DNA of 64,000 nucleotides from Rubripirellula reticaptiva. GTDB taxonomy: Bacteria; Planctomycetota; Planctomycetia; Pirellulales; Pirellulaceae. Shown here piece by piece: positions 54,179 through 62,732 of the stretch. Position 1 is the first letter of the stretch. Each line of letters opens with the position of its first letter. Below the pieces are notes generated by a model that searched no databases, had not been told where the DNA came from, and saw only the letters and a list, made by a program, of their open reading frames with translations. The stretch spans positions 1,178,001 to 1,242,000 of the forward strand of contig NZ_SJPX01000001.1 in assembly GCF_007860175.1 (NCBI RefSeq), read 5' to 3'. The position numbers and the translations under genes are program-made.

Positions 54179-57100
54179 TCGAGTCCCTCGACGCCCGGAG
54201 GCGGAATCAATTGACCGCCCAAACGCCCCAGTTTTGGTCGAGGCCAGAATCGCGGTTCGATCGCAAACCGGAATCCGACGTTGTCACGGCCGGCGTCAAC
54301 ATTCACGCCTAATCTCAACAGCATCGATTCGCCAATCCGAGTCACGCCAAGTGACTGACCCACGTTTCCTGTGGGGCCAAAGTCGTAGGTGGTGCCAGCC
54401 GACGCGATCCATTTTTCGTTTAATCGATAGTCCAGCGTGCTACGCAGGACCGTACTGCTGATCGGTCCTTCGATCGACAGCAGTCCGACGTAAATGTCAC
54501 CAACGCCGGGGCGACTGGTGCGAACACCCCCGCTGATGGATCGCAGTCCCTCATCAAAAAAGTCAAAGTACCCATCGCTCAACAAGGTCACTCGATCACC
54601 GACGTGGTAACGCATGTCGTACAGTGTTGGTCCGATCGTTTGCCCAAAGTTGTCTCGATCCGCATCCGGGAAGATCATGGTGTCGACATCAAACTGGAAC
54701 AGATCCACGATGCGTTCGGCACCCGGTAGACCTCGTTTGGTTTGCCATCGTTGATGCAGTCCGAAGCGAAGTTGTTGTAAGTCGTCGGCAACAACATCGC
54801 TGGGACTTGCGATCAAGCCTTGAAAGCCTTGTCGAAACGCGTAGTTGCGAGGATCGAATTGGTCGGGCAGGATGCCGCCGTAGGTGTCTTGAATGAACCG
54901 ACGTCGGAACTGCTCTTGCGCGTTGTCGTCGAGTGGATCGTAATACGGAACTTCATCAAGGTTTGTGTCGCTGTCGGCGTACAAGTACTCGGCCGTCCAT
55001 TCCAGTTTGTGGGCCAAGCCACGAACATTCAGCAGGCTACTTTGCACCGATGGGTCCACATTCCACATCGGCAAGCTAAAACGAATGCCGGCTTGTCCGA
55101 CCAGCCGAGTCAATGAATCGCCATCGACTGCCTCGCCATAATGGGTTGCTTCGCCCATCAGATTGGGCACGATCTTGACTGGACCCAACTGAACCGGCAG
55201 AGCGATTCCCTGACGAGTAGTCGCGACGACGCCTTGCGATTGGGTCTCGCCGGGGATAGCCGAATACTGCGCCGCTTCGGCTGCGTCGGTCGGCAAGTCG
55301 GCAACGTTCAGTCGCGAATAGCTGACGGCGTTGTGAGCCGAATAGGTAAGCCGATCGCCTAGCAGCGAGCCGCCAAGCAGGTAATGATCTAGCTTCGGAA
55401 GGTCTTCGGTTTCGGTATAGAAATCATTGACTTGCGCGTTGGCAGACAGGTCGATCAAGTTGTTGTAATAGTACTTTCGAAACCGCAATGCGGTGCGGTG
55501 ATCGAGGTCTTGGTCCCATTCGTTCTCGAGATACTGTTCCAAGAAGTTTCGATCGCTGAGGTATCCCAGTTCGGCGATGAATTCATAGTCGTTTGGCAAG
55601 TAGTGACGATGTCTCAGCAAAGCTCGGCCGCGCGTGGTGCTTTCGGGCGTTAGATTTCGTCGGTCACTTCCCAGATTGTCGAGGCCAGTGTCGTAAATTC
55701 CCCACGCGTCAAACATCCCTTTGGCTGGTCCGGCAACGCCCATCAGTCCAGGCAGCGTGTAGTCGAGCGACGTCCCGATTGCTGGCCCGCGGTCGCTTAA
55801 GTAGTCCGTCGATAATTCCCATTCCACACCTTTCGGCACATTGTCGATGCCGAACAATTGGAAGAGGTCAAAGTCTAATTCGACTCGTGTCCCAAAGTTG
55901 CTGTCGTTTCCAACGCTTGCACCGGTGATGTAGTAGCCCGGTTGATCAAGACTTGCCGAGAAAGTTGGCCAGTACAAAACGGGAACGCCCGCGACGTAGA
56001 CAAAATTGTTGTTGCTTTCGATCGTCGGATCGCGAACGGTGCGTTGGATGCCTGTAGCGGGGTCGACCTCCAAACGCTGGCGATCGGTCAATTTCAACTC
56101 TTCGCTCTGGATCCAATAACGCGGCACACCGATTCGGCTAGTCGTGACCGCCGCATCGAAGGCGCGGAAGTTTCCACGATTAATCTGTTGCAACACTTTC
56201 GACTTTAAGCGGACCACGCCTTGGTAGTTCGGCACCGTCGTGATGGCTTCGGCATCTAGGATCATGCCAACTTCGCGAGCGGCATTGAAGTACATCGATT
56301 CGGCATAGATGATTCGTTCGCCTTGGCGGAAAACAATGTCGCCTTCCAGATACATTTCGCCTTCGGAATCCGAGATGTTCGACATTCCGTTCAGCAGGTT
56401 TGGCACGTACGGGAACCAACCGACGATCCGATCGGCCGACAGTGAAATCGTACCCAGCTCCATGAACTCGCCGTTGGGCAATCGAGCCGACACGTCGCGA
56501 ATCAAGACGGTGACGCCGCCACGGAAAACAAATGCACTCTCGTTCGATTCAGGGCGGTTGATGGTTTCAAAGTCCGGTGGCGTCGAAGCGCCTCGCGCAA
56601 GGATCTGCATACTGCGGGTGCCGCCACCGACGATGAATTGCATCCCCTTGGTGGTTGCACCGTCCGAGAATGTGATCGGTTCCGATCCAGCCTGCGGTGG
56701 CGGTATCAGCGAATCGGTAAACTGGGCCTGTTGGATGGTGGTTGCAACGTTACCGGACGCCCCGCCGTCCGCTTGGGCAACGTCACTGCTTGTCTGATTT
56801 GGCAAGTACTGCAGCAAGGAAGGCGGTCGGTTCGGTTTGCCACGGTAAACGGGAGCTTGGATTTGCGGGTCGATCAGCGTTCGGATCGACAGTGAGATCG
56901 GATCGTTCGATTTGCCTTCAGGCAGGATCGCACCACCGAGTACCAAGCGACAATTCACGTTTCCAGCGTTGCCGTCAGTCACCAGCAAGATCGACTCGGC
57001 TGCGATCCGTCGTCCATCGTGTTGCAGTAAGCAGTCACCTTCGAGCAACGATGCGTCGGCGTCGCCAATTTGCCAACGATAGATTGTATTGCCACTGACC

Positions 57101-57354
57101 TGGACTGGATCAGGACTGATCAATGGTGAAGTCGGCGCAGTTGCCGGTTCTTCGAAACTGGCAATCGCAACGGACGGATCTTCAGCCGATATCGTCGATC
57201 GGCCCAGCTGGATGGCTAGCAGAACAGGAAATATCAGCGCAGCCGCAATCACAGACGATGACGGGTCGCGCCAAAATCTGTAAATGAGCGTTTCAGTCGT
57301 GGCTTCCTTGCCGACCAAAAGTGTCGATTCCTTAAGATTCTTCGTGCCGATCAA
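54175..57354 (-). CDS. lptD: LPS-assembly outer membrane protein LptD
   Basis: A 1059-residue outer membrane protein. A signal-like segment is at about residues 35-56. The start is uncertain: TTG 57354 is listed, but GTG codons further in would give a shorter, typical signal peptide. Two LptA/OstA-like strands (LEGDCLLQHDGRRIAAES, YLEGDIVFRQGERIIYAES) lie at about residues 104-120 and 350-370. The barrel region starts with the conserved VAGVPVLYWPTFSASLDQPG, then ends in aromatic strands. LptD places LPS in the outer leaflet. Only C108 and C135 are present, so the inter-domain disulfides of E. coli LptD cannot form. The dgkA gene overlaps its stop. Confidence 0.85.
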   Translation of the reverse strand: MIGTKNLKESTLLVGKEATTETLIYRFWRDPSSSVIAAALIFPVLLAIQLGRSTISAEDPSVAIASFEEPATAPTSPLISPDPVQVSGNTIYRWQIGDADASLLEGDCLLQHDGRRIAAESILLVTDGNAGNVNCRLVLGGAILPEGKSNDPISLSIRTLIDPQIQAPVYRGKPNRPPSLLQYLPNQTSSDVAQADGGASGNVATTIQQAQFTDSLIPPPQAGSEPITFSDGATTKGMQFIVGGGTRSMQILARGASTPPDFETINRPESNESAFVFRGGVTVLIRDVSARLPNGEFMELGTISLSADRIVGWFPYVPNLLNGMSNISDSEGEMYLEGDIVFRQGERIIYAESMYFNAAREVGMILDAEAITTVPNYQGVVRLKSKVLQQINRGNFRAFDAAVTTSRIGVPRYWIQSEELKLTDRQRLEVDPATGIQRTVRDPTIESNNNFVYVAGVPVLYWPTFSASLDQPGYYITGASVGNDSNFGTRVELDFDLFQLFGIDNVPKGVEWELSTDYLSDRGPAIGTSLDYTLPGLMGVAGPAKGMFDAWGIYDTGLDNLGSDRRNLTPESTTRGRALLRHRHYLPNDYEFIAELGYLSDRNFLEQYLENEWDQDLDHRTALRFRKYYYNNLIDLSANAQVNDFYTETEDLPKLDHYLLGGSLLGDRLTYSAHNAVSYSRLNVADLPTDAAEAAQYSAIPGETQSQGVVATTRQGIALPVQLGPVKIVPNLMGEATHYGEAVDGDSLTRLVGQAGIRFSLPMWNVDPSVQSSLLNVRGLAHKLEWTAEYLYADSDTNLDEVPYYDPLDDNAQEQFRRRFIQDTYGGILPDQFDPRNYAFRQGFQGLIASPSDVVADDLQQLRFGLHQRWQTKRGLPGAERIVDLFQFDVDTMIFPDADRDNFGQTIGPTLYDMRYHVGDRVTLLSDGYFDFFDEGLRSISGGVRTSRPGVGDIYVGLLSIEGPISSTVLRSTLDYRLNEKWIASAGTTYDFGPTGNVGQSLGVTRIGESMLLRLGVNVDAGRDNVGFRFAIEPRFWPRPKLGRLGGQLIPPPGVEGLE

Positions 57355-57496
57355 CGGACCGGTGACGGGCGGAGTGTACGAATTAAAAACGCCTGATCAC
57401 AACTCCGAAAAACACCGGTTTCGCGTGGTATAGGTTGTTTGCGTAAAGCACGGGGGCGTGAAACGCGGCCAGGATCGTGAAACTTTCAATTTGTTT

Positions 57497-58246
57497 TCAG
57501 TGACGCGCCGATTCGGATGCCAGCAGCCGAAACACGTCGTCCAAATCAGACCGGATCAGGTTGGCCCAAATGTCGTATCCCTGGTCGCTTAGGTGCAGAT
57601 TGTCGTCGGCAAATAATTCAGTCCGTGGTTGGCCGGCCGAATCTAGGAAGTGCTCGGCGGTGTCGATGCAGTAGACCTTAGGTGTCGACAAGGCGATCTC
57701 TCTTAGTTGGGCGTTCAGTTCTCGAATCTCTGGCCACTGTTTCCATCGTTTCATCGTTGGCGTGACTTCGATGATCATGACGGGAGCATCGGGTTGATGG
57801 CGACGCGAGACATCGATGATATGCCGGACCCACCGGTCCACCTGTTCGACGCTGTGGTCGTCGTCGCTGCCCGCGATGTCGTTGCCCACAAACACCACCA
57901 TGGCACGATAGTGATGCGGTTGGATTAGGCGATCGGCAAAGACCGCCAAGTCGCTGTATTTGGCACCACCATAGCCCCGGCGGATGACTCGGTAGGGCGA
58001 CATGTCGACGTCGATTTGGGACCACCGCCGAACGCTGCTGCTGCCAACCATCAGGATCTCGTCTGGACTGTGCGACTCTGACAAGTCGAGGGCTTCGAGT
58101 TCTTGAATTGCTTTCTCCCATTTGTCGATCGCTTTGTCGCGGATCTCTGATTCCACCTGGAACGGTGCGGGTGCGACGATCTCTTGAGCAATCGCTGGCA
58201 AGGAAAACAACACGCTTGCAACGATGAATCCGACTCGCAATCTCAT
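57497..58246 (-). CDS. Secreted SGNH/GDSL-type hydrolase
   Basis: About 249 residues from ATG 58246 (GGAG nine bases upstream; the longer frame to 58297 has no better start). A signal peptide ends near AIAQ. The SGNH blocks are MVGSSSVRRW (block I, nucleophile Ser), RGYGGAKYSDL (block II, Gly), VFVGNDIAG (block III, Asn in GND), and DNLHLSDQG (block V, with Asp and His). These enzymes deacylate esters on sugars or lipids. The length is typical. The substrate is not known. It lies between the lptD start and the divergent DUF885 gene. Confidence 0.85.
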   Translation of the reverse strand: MRLRVGFIVASVLFSLPAIAQEIVAPAPFQVESEIRDKAIDKWEKAIQELEALDLSESHSPDEILMVGSSSVRRWSQIDVDMSPYRVIRRGYGGAKYSDLAVFADRLIQPHHYRAMVVFVGNDIAGSDDDHSVEQVDRWVRHIIDVSRRHQPDAPVMIIEVTPTMKRWKQWPEIRELNAQLREIALSTPKVYCIDTAEHFLDSAGQPRTELFADDNLHLSDQGYDIWANLIRSDLDDVFRLLASESARH

Positions 58247-58376
58247 GCTTTTCTGCTCCGAGGAGGCTTTCGATCGCGTCGCGAACCATCGCGACAACTG
58301 TTAAAGACTATGATTGCGATCGTAGCGGGAACAAGTCTTTCGGTTGTTTTCGCCATGACTTCGACTTGCCAAAAAT

Positions 58377-60167
58377 TTGAAGAAAACTGCCGTGCGAATC
58401 ATCTTTGCCTGTCTGATCTGCTTTTTGATCCCTATCGCCTTCACGTTTGCCCAGGATGCCGCGCCAGCGACGTCGACAGCCGTCGATGCAAAGTTGCGCG
58501 AAGTGATGGACGAAGTATGGGATTTCGAATTGAACGAAAACCCAATGCTGGCCACAAATTCAGGTGACCCTCGTGGCCAAGATCGGTTGGCCGATGACAG
58601 CATCGATTCGATCAATCGACGCAATGTTGCAAGGAAAGATTTTCTGAAGCGATTGACGGAAATTGAGCCTGCCTCGTTGACCGAGTTTAGCCGCATCGAC
58701 CAAGAACTGCTGCGACTACGACTGGAGGGGCAAATCGCCGACCATCGTTTTCAAACGCATTTGATGTCGATCAACAATCGCGAAGGTTTTCACGTCGGGT
58801 TTCCTGAGCTACCCCACGAAATGAATCCTAAGACGCCGGCCGACTACAAGAACTACATCGCCCGACTTCGTGACTTTAGCCGTTATGCGGATCAGCAAAT
58901 TGCGTTGCTGCGGATGGGGATCGAAGCCGGTCTGACCCAACCGTCCATCGTGATGCGAGACTCGGTTGATCAAGCGATGTCACACGTCGTGGATGATCCG
59001 AACGAATCCTTGTTGATGACGAATCTATCGACCGATAGCCAAACGACGCTCGGGCGAGAGGTTTGGGAACCCATCGCGGATCAGATTCGCGACGCGATCA
59101 AAACAAGCGTGATTCCTGGGTATCAACGATTTGCGGATTTCTTGAAAGACGAATATGTGCCGGCTTGTCGCGGATCGTTGGGAGCATCGGCATTGCCGCA
59201 CGGCAGCGAGTTTTATCGGGATCGGATTCTCCGGTTCACCACCTTGGAACTGACACCCGAGGAGTTGCATCAGACGGGGATCAGCGAGAACGCAAGGATC
59301 CGTGGCGAGATGGAAGCGATCGTCAAAGCCGAGAAATTTGATGGCGATCTCGAGGCGTTCGTTCAGTATCTGCGCACCGATCCAAAGTTTTATGCGAAGA
59401 CACCCGAGGAGTTGTTGAAGGAAGTCGCGATGATCTTGAAGACGGTTGATGGCCGCCTGCCAGAGCTGTTTGGTCGCTTGCCACGGATTCCCTACGGCAT
59501 CCGCGAAATCCCTGCTTACATCGCGCCGCAAACCACAGCGGCCTATTACTGGCCGCCGTCGACCGACGGAAAACGTGCCGGGTATTACTACGTTAACACG
59601 TACAATTTGTCGTCGCGTCCGCTATTTGAATTGGAATCGTTGTCGATGCATGAAGCGGTTCCAGGTCACCACCTGCAACTGGCGCTGCAAGCAGAACTGA
59701 CGGACTTGCATCCGATCAGCCGCGAGAGCAACTTCACTGCCTTTATCGAAGGTTGGGCGTTGTACAGCGAGCGACTTGGCAAGGAAATCGGCTTTTATCA
59801 AGATCCGTACCAAGACTTTGGACGCTTAAGTATGGAGGCATGGCGGGCCAGTCGGTTGGTCGTCGACACGGGGATCCACGCGATGGGATGGTCACGTGAA
59901 CGAGCGATCGAGTACATGAAAGCAAATACGGCGTTGAGCGAGCATAATATTGTCGCGGAAGTCGATCGCTACATCGGCTGGCCGGGTCAAGCACTGGCCT
60001 ACAAGACGGGCGAGTTGGCGATCTCGCGATTGCGCCGTTCAGCCGAAGCCCAGTTGGGCGAACGGTTCGACGTTCGCGCGTTTCATGATCGAGTGCTCGA
60101 GGCCGGATCGATCCCGTTGCCGTTGTTGGAAACACGTGTTAACGATTGGATTGCAGACCAAAAATAG
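58377..60167 (+). CDS. DUF885 putative zinc peptidase
   Basis: A 596-residue exported protein starting at TTG 58377, with a lysine-rich start and a signal peptide ending at about FTFAQ. DUF885 proteins are predicted metallopeptidases. The site reads HEAVPGHHLQ (H425 to H432, a HExxxGHH arrangement), and the third ligand could be the glutamate in FIEGWALYSE. The C-terminal SMEAWRASRLVVDTGIHAMGW and the ANTALSEH block are also family-specific. Function in cells is unknown; a peptide or amino-acyl compound outside the cytoplasm is the probable substrate. A hairpin ends the gene. Confidence 0.88.
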   Translation: MKKTAVRIIFACLICFLIPIAFTFAQDAAPATSTAVDAKLREVMDEVWDFELNENPMLATNSGDPRGQDRLADDSIDSINRRNVARKDFLKRLTEIEPASLTEFSRIDQELLRLRLEGQIADHRFQTHLMSINNREGFHVGFPELPHEMNPKTPADYKNYIARLRDFSRYADQQIALLRMGIEAGLTQPSIVMRDSVDQAMSHVVDDPNESLLMTNLSTDSQTTLGREVWEPIADQIRDAIKTSVIPGYQRFADFLKDEYVPACRGSLGASALPHGSEFYRDRILRFTTLELTPEELHQTGISENARIRGEMEAIVKAEKFDGDLEAFVQYLRTDPKFYAKTPEELLKEVAMILKTVDGRLPELFGRLPRIPYGIREIPAYIAPQTTAAYYWPPSTDGKRAGYYYVNTYNLSSRPLFELESLSMHEAVPGHHLQLALQAELTDLHPISRESNFTAFIEGWALYSERLGKEIGFYQDPYQDFGRLSMEAWRASRLVVDTGIHAMGWSRERAIEYMKANTALSEHNIVAEVDRYIGWPGQALAYKTGELAISRLRRSAEAQLGERFDVRAFHDRVLEAGSIPLPLLETRVNDWIADQK

Positions 60168-60175
60168 AACAGCAC

Positions 60176-60193
60176 GGCAGAGTTCCCTCTGCC
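60176..60193. terminator. Terminator hairpin between DUF885 and sulfatase genes
   Basis: GGCAGAG pairs with CTCTGCC around the loop TTCC, nine bases after the stop of the DUF885 gene and before the convergent sulfatase gene end at 60230. It probably serves both strands; no T-run is present. Confidence 0.55.
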
Positions 60194-60229
60194 ACCTTGT
60201 TGCGGTGCTGCCATGCATCGGCTTTCGCC

Positions 60230-61885
60230 TTAGCGTTTCGCCTTGACTCGCTTAGTTTTTGGTTTGGGCTTGCTATTCGGGTCGGTGTATGGGGCGTGTT
60301 CAAAAATCGGATCGTCGCTGACTCGGGGGTCACCGGTTGATTGCAGATAGTTCATCAGCCGATGATCGAGTCCTAGGACGACGTCAGCTAGTTTTCGATC
60401 TTCGGCCAAGTTTGTCATGCAGTGTGGGTCAGCTTTGATGTCGTAAAGCTCTCGGTTCGGCCGAAGGCTGAACGCGTACTCGAACGACTGGGGATCTTGT
60501 TCTTTGTGCAACACGATCCATGCCTTTGTCGGGCTGGCGTCCATGTCGCCAAAGGCGGCGAACGTGTTTTCGCGTAGGAGTGTTTCATCGGGCAAGCTGC
60601 CCGGCGCGCCAAAACCAGGGCCGGTTCCCATCGGCCAGCGATCCGGCTTGTAGTTGATGATGTACAAGTACTGGTCCGTTCGGATCGCACGTTGAGGGTA
60701 CGGCATGTTGTCCGTGCGCGCCGCTGCGACGTGACGTTCACGACCGGTGAATACCACATCGCGATCAGGGTCAACTTGCCCCGACTTTTCGCTCTGCAGA
60801 ATTGGCATCAGCGATCGGGCGATCATCGTTTTCGGAGCGGCAACTTCCGCGGCTTCCAAAAACGTTGGCGCCAAATCGGGAAGCGACACAAAGTCGTCCA
60901 CCACTCGGCCGTGATTCTTGATACCAGCGGGCCAACGGATCGCTAGGGGAACTTGGGTTCCGAGATCGTACAGATTGCATTTTCCGCGTGACACGCCCGG
61001 GATACCATGGTCGCCGCTGACTACCAAAATGGTGTTGTCGTAAGCACCGATGCGTTTGAGTTCTTCGATCAAGACACCCAAGCCTGCATCAAAGGCTTGC
61101 ACTTCACCAAGGTAGTCAGCAAAGTCTTCGCGAACGGTTTCGACGTCGGGCAAGTAGGCTGGCAACTTGCCTTTCAAATCATCGGGGTCGATGTTCCATA
61201 GTTCTTTGCCACTGCCGGCAACCCATTTACGGTGCGTGTTGGTTGGTCCGAACCAATAACAAAATGGTGAGTCGCCATCTAGTTTGGCGTCATCATCGGA
61301 ATCCAAAAACGAACGCACATTCTTGCGTACCTCGTCGAGTAGCTGTTTCTTGCCCGCTTCGTGATCGGAGTTTTTCATCGCGTTCTGAGAAAACCCATTG
61401 AATGCGCGACCGTGCGAATTGAATGCTGTCTTAGCGCCGCCATGCGGTGCATCGGCGGGCGACCCGGGGCTCCATACCTTGTAGGTGTGACCGATTCGGT
61501 AACCTTTTTCTTGCAACAGCAGCGGATAGGCGGGAATCGAAAAATCCCAGATCGCACCCTGCAGAATCGATGCTCGTTCGCATCGCCAAAATGGTTGCCC
61601 GGATAACAACGAACTGCGGCATGGCGTGCATGATGGAGCACTGACGAATGCGCGATTGAACAGGACGCCTTCGTTGGCGACGGAATCAAAGTTGGGTGTC
61701 GAAACGACTTCGTGAATGCTGTCCGGTTCCATTGATGCGTAAACGCTAGCGTACTTGCCCCAATCGTCGGCAAACGCCATCACGATGTTGGGTTTGTCGG
61801 CGGCAATCAGGTTCGAACCCGAAGTGACGGCGCAATAAACCGCGACCACGGCCAGGGTCAGTTGGCGAATCGTTTCTGTATTCAT
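60230..61885 (-). CDS. Type I sulfatase
   Basis: A 551-residue exported sulfatase. The signal peptide ends near residue 29. The formylglycine signature C86-T-P-C-R90 matches CxPxR, so C86 would be converted by a formylglycine-generating enzyme (not in the window). The metal site includes D40 and D41 in FADDWGK, and VVSGDHGIPG near residue 290. Planctomycetes carry many sulfatases for algal or host sulfated polysaccharides. The specific sugar cannot be told. No neighbouring glycosidase exists. The C-terminus is Lys/Arg-rich. Start ATG 61885. Confidence 0.92.
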   Translation of the reverse strand: MNTETIRQLTLAVVAVYCAVTSGSNLIAADKPNIVMAFADDWGKYASVYASMEPDSIHEVVSTPNFDSVANEGVLFNRAFVSAPSCTPCRSSLLSGQPFWRCERASILQGAIWDFSIPAYPLLLQEKGYRIGHTYKVWSPGSPADAPHGGAKTAFNSHGRAFNGFSQNAMKNSDHEAGKKQLLDEVRKNVRSFLDSDDDAKLDGDSPFCYWFGPTNTHRKWVAGSGKELWNIDPDDLKGKLPAYLPDVETVREDFADYLGEVQAFDAGLGVLIEELKRIGAYDNTILVVSGDHGIPGVSRGKCNLYDLGTQVPLAIRWPAGIKNHGRVVDDFVSLPDLAPTFLEAAEVAAPKTMIARSLMPILQSEKSGQVDPDRDVVFTGRERHVAAARTDNMPYPQRAIRTDQYLYIINYKPDRWPMGTGPGFGAPGSLPDETLLRENTFAAFGDMDASPTKAWIVLHKEQDPQSFEYAFSLRPNRELYDIKADPHCMTNLAEDRKLADVVLGLDHRLMNYLQSTGDPRVSDDPIFEHAPYTDPNSKPKPKTKRVKAKR

Positions 61886-62008
61886 TGTGATGGATTTGTT
61901 GAGAGAGGCGGCAGGGACGCTGTTTACGATAACGGTTGGGCGGTTGCGTCGCCGTACCCCGGCCTGCGAAAATGGGAATTCGAATCACCGAAACACGGAA
62001 GCAATCAA

Positions 62009-62701
62009 ATGAGTGACGAAACAGGCGAAGATAAGAAGACTGCGGGGCCTTTGTCGGCAGGTGCGCGGCGAGTGCTGGGCGTGCTGATCGAGAAAGCCAA
62101 GACGACACCGGACAATTATCCGTTGACGTTGGCGTCGTTGATCAGCGGCTGCAACCAAAAATCCAACCGCGATCCCAAGATGGACATGGATGACGAAGAT
62201 GCACTGTTGGCGCTCGATGAATTGAAAGCCGCTGGCGCCGCACGCGAAGTTCAAGGCAGCGGTCGTGCGGTCAAGTACCGTCACGTGGGCTACGAATGGT
62301 TGGACGTCGACGGGCCTGGGTCAGCGGTGATGACGGAGTTGTTGTTGCGTGGCGCCCAGACGCTTGGTGAATTGCGCACGCGAGCTTCGCGGATGCACCC
62401 GTTTAGTGATCTGTCCGTCATTCAAACGACGGTCGACGACCTGATCGAGAAAGGATTGGTCGAAGCGATCACGCCAGCGGGACGCGGTCAGATGTTCGCG
62501 CACAAACTGTACACACCGCAAGACCGCCAGTACTTGGTCGCTCGCATTGAAAAGCATGCGGCGGCCGAGCAATCAACCGCCACGCTAGCACGCGAGCCGA
62601 AATCATCGGGTAATCCCGTCGATGCACTCTTGGCTCGACTTGAAACGGTTAGCGAACGGATCGATGCACTTGAAAAACGAATCGCCGAGCTCGAAAGCTA
62701 A
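62009..62701 (+). CDS. DUF480 (YceH) family protein
   Basis: A 230-residue protein starting at ATG 62009; the open frame upstream to 61862 overlaps the divergent sulfatase start and is not used. The DUF480 pattern is clear: LSAGARRVLGVLIEKAKTTP, NYPLTLASLISGCNQKSNR, VMTELLLRGAQTLGELRTR and the winged-helix arrangement. The last 40 residues form a coiled coil (LLARLETVSERIDALEKRI). The fold has two winged helices, and the cellular role is not defined. The length is that of E. coli YceH. Confidence 0.92.
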   Translation: MSDETGEDKKTAGPLSAGARRVLGVLIEKAKTTPDNYPLTLASLISGCNQKSNRDPKMDMDDEDALLALDELKAAGAAREVQGSGRAVKYRHVGYEWLDVDGPGSAVMTELLLRGAQTLGELRTRASRMHPFSDLSVIQTTVDDLIEKGLVEAITPAGRGQMFAHKLYTPQDRQYLVARIEKHAAAEQSTATLAREPKSSGNPVDALLARLETVSERIDALEKRIAELES

Positions 62702-62725
62702 GCCGCTCGAACCGCGCGAGCGGCT
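62701..62725. terminator. Bidirectional terminator hairpin
   Basis: AGCCGCTCG pairs with CGAGCGGCT (nine base pairs) around a seven-base loop. It starts at the last base of the YceH stop and lies before the convergent gene ending at 62733, so it can end both transcripts. Confidence 0.65.
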
Positions 62726-62732
62726 CGGTTCG

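Noticed and set aside
61862-62008. Upstream extension of the YceH gene
   Set aside because: It overlaps the sulfatase start on the other strand, and YceH begins at MSDETGED.
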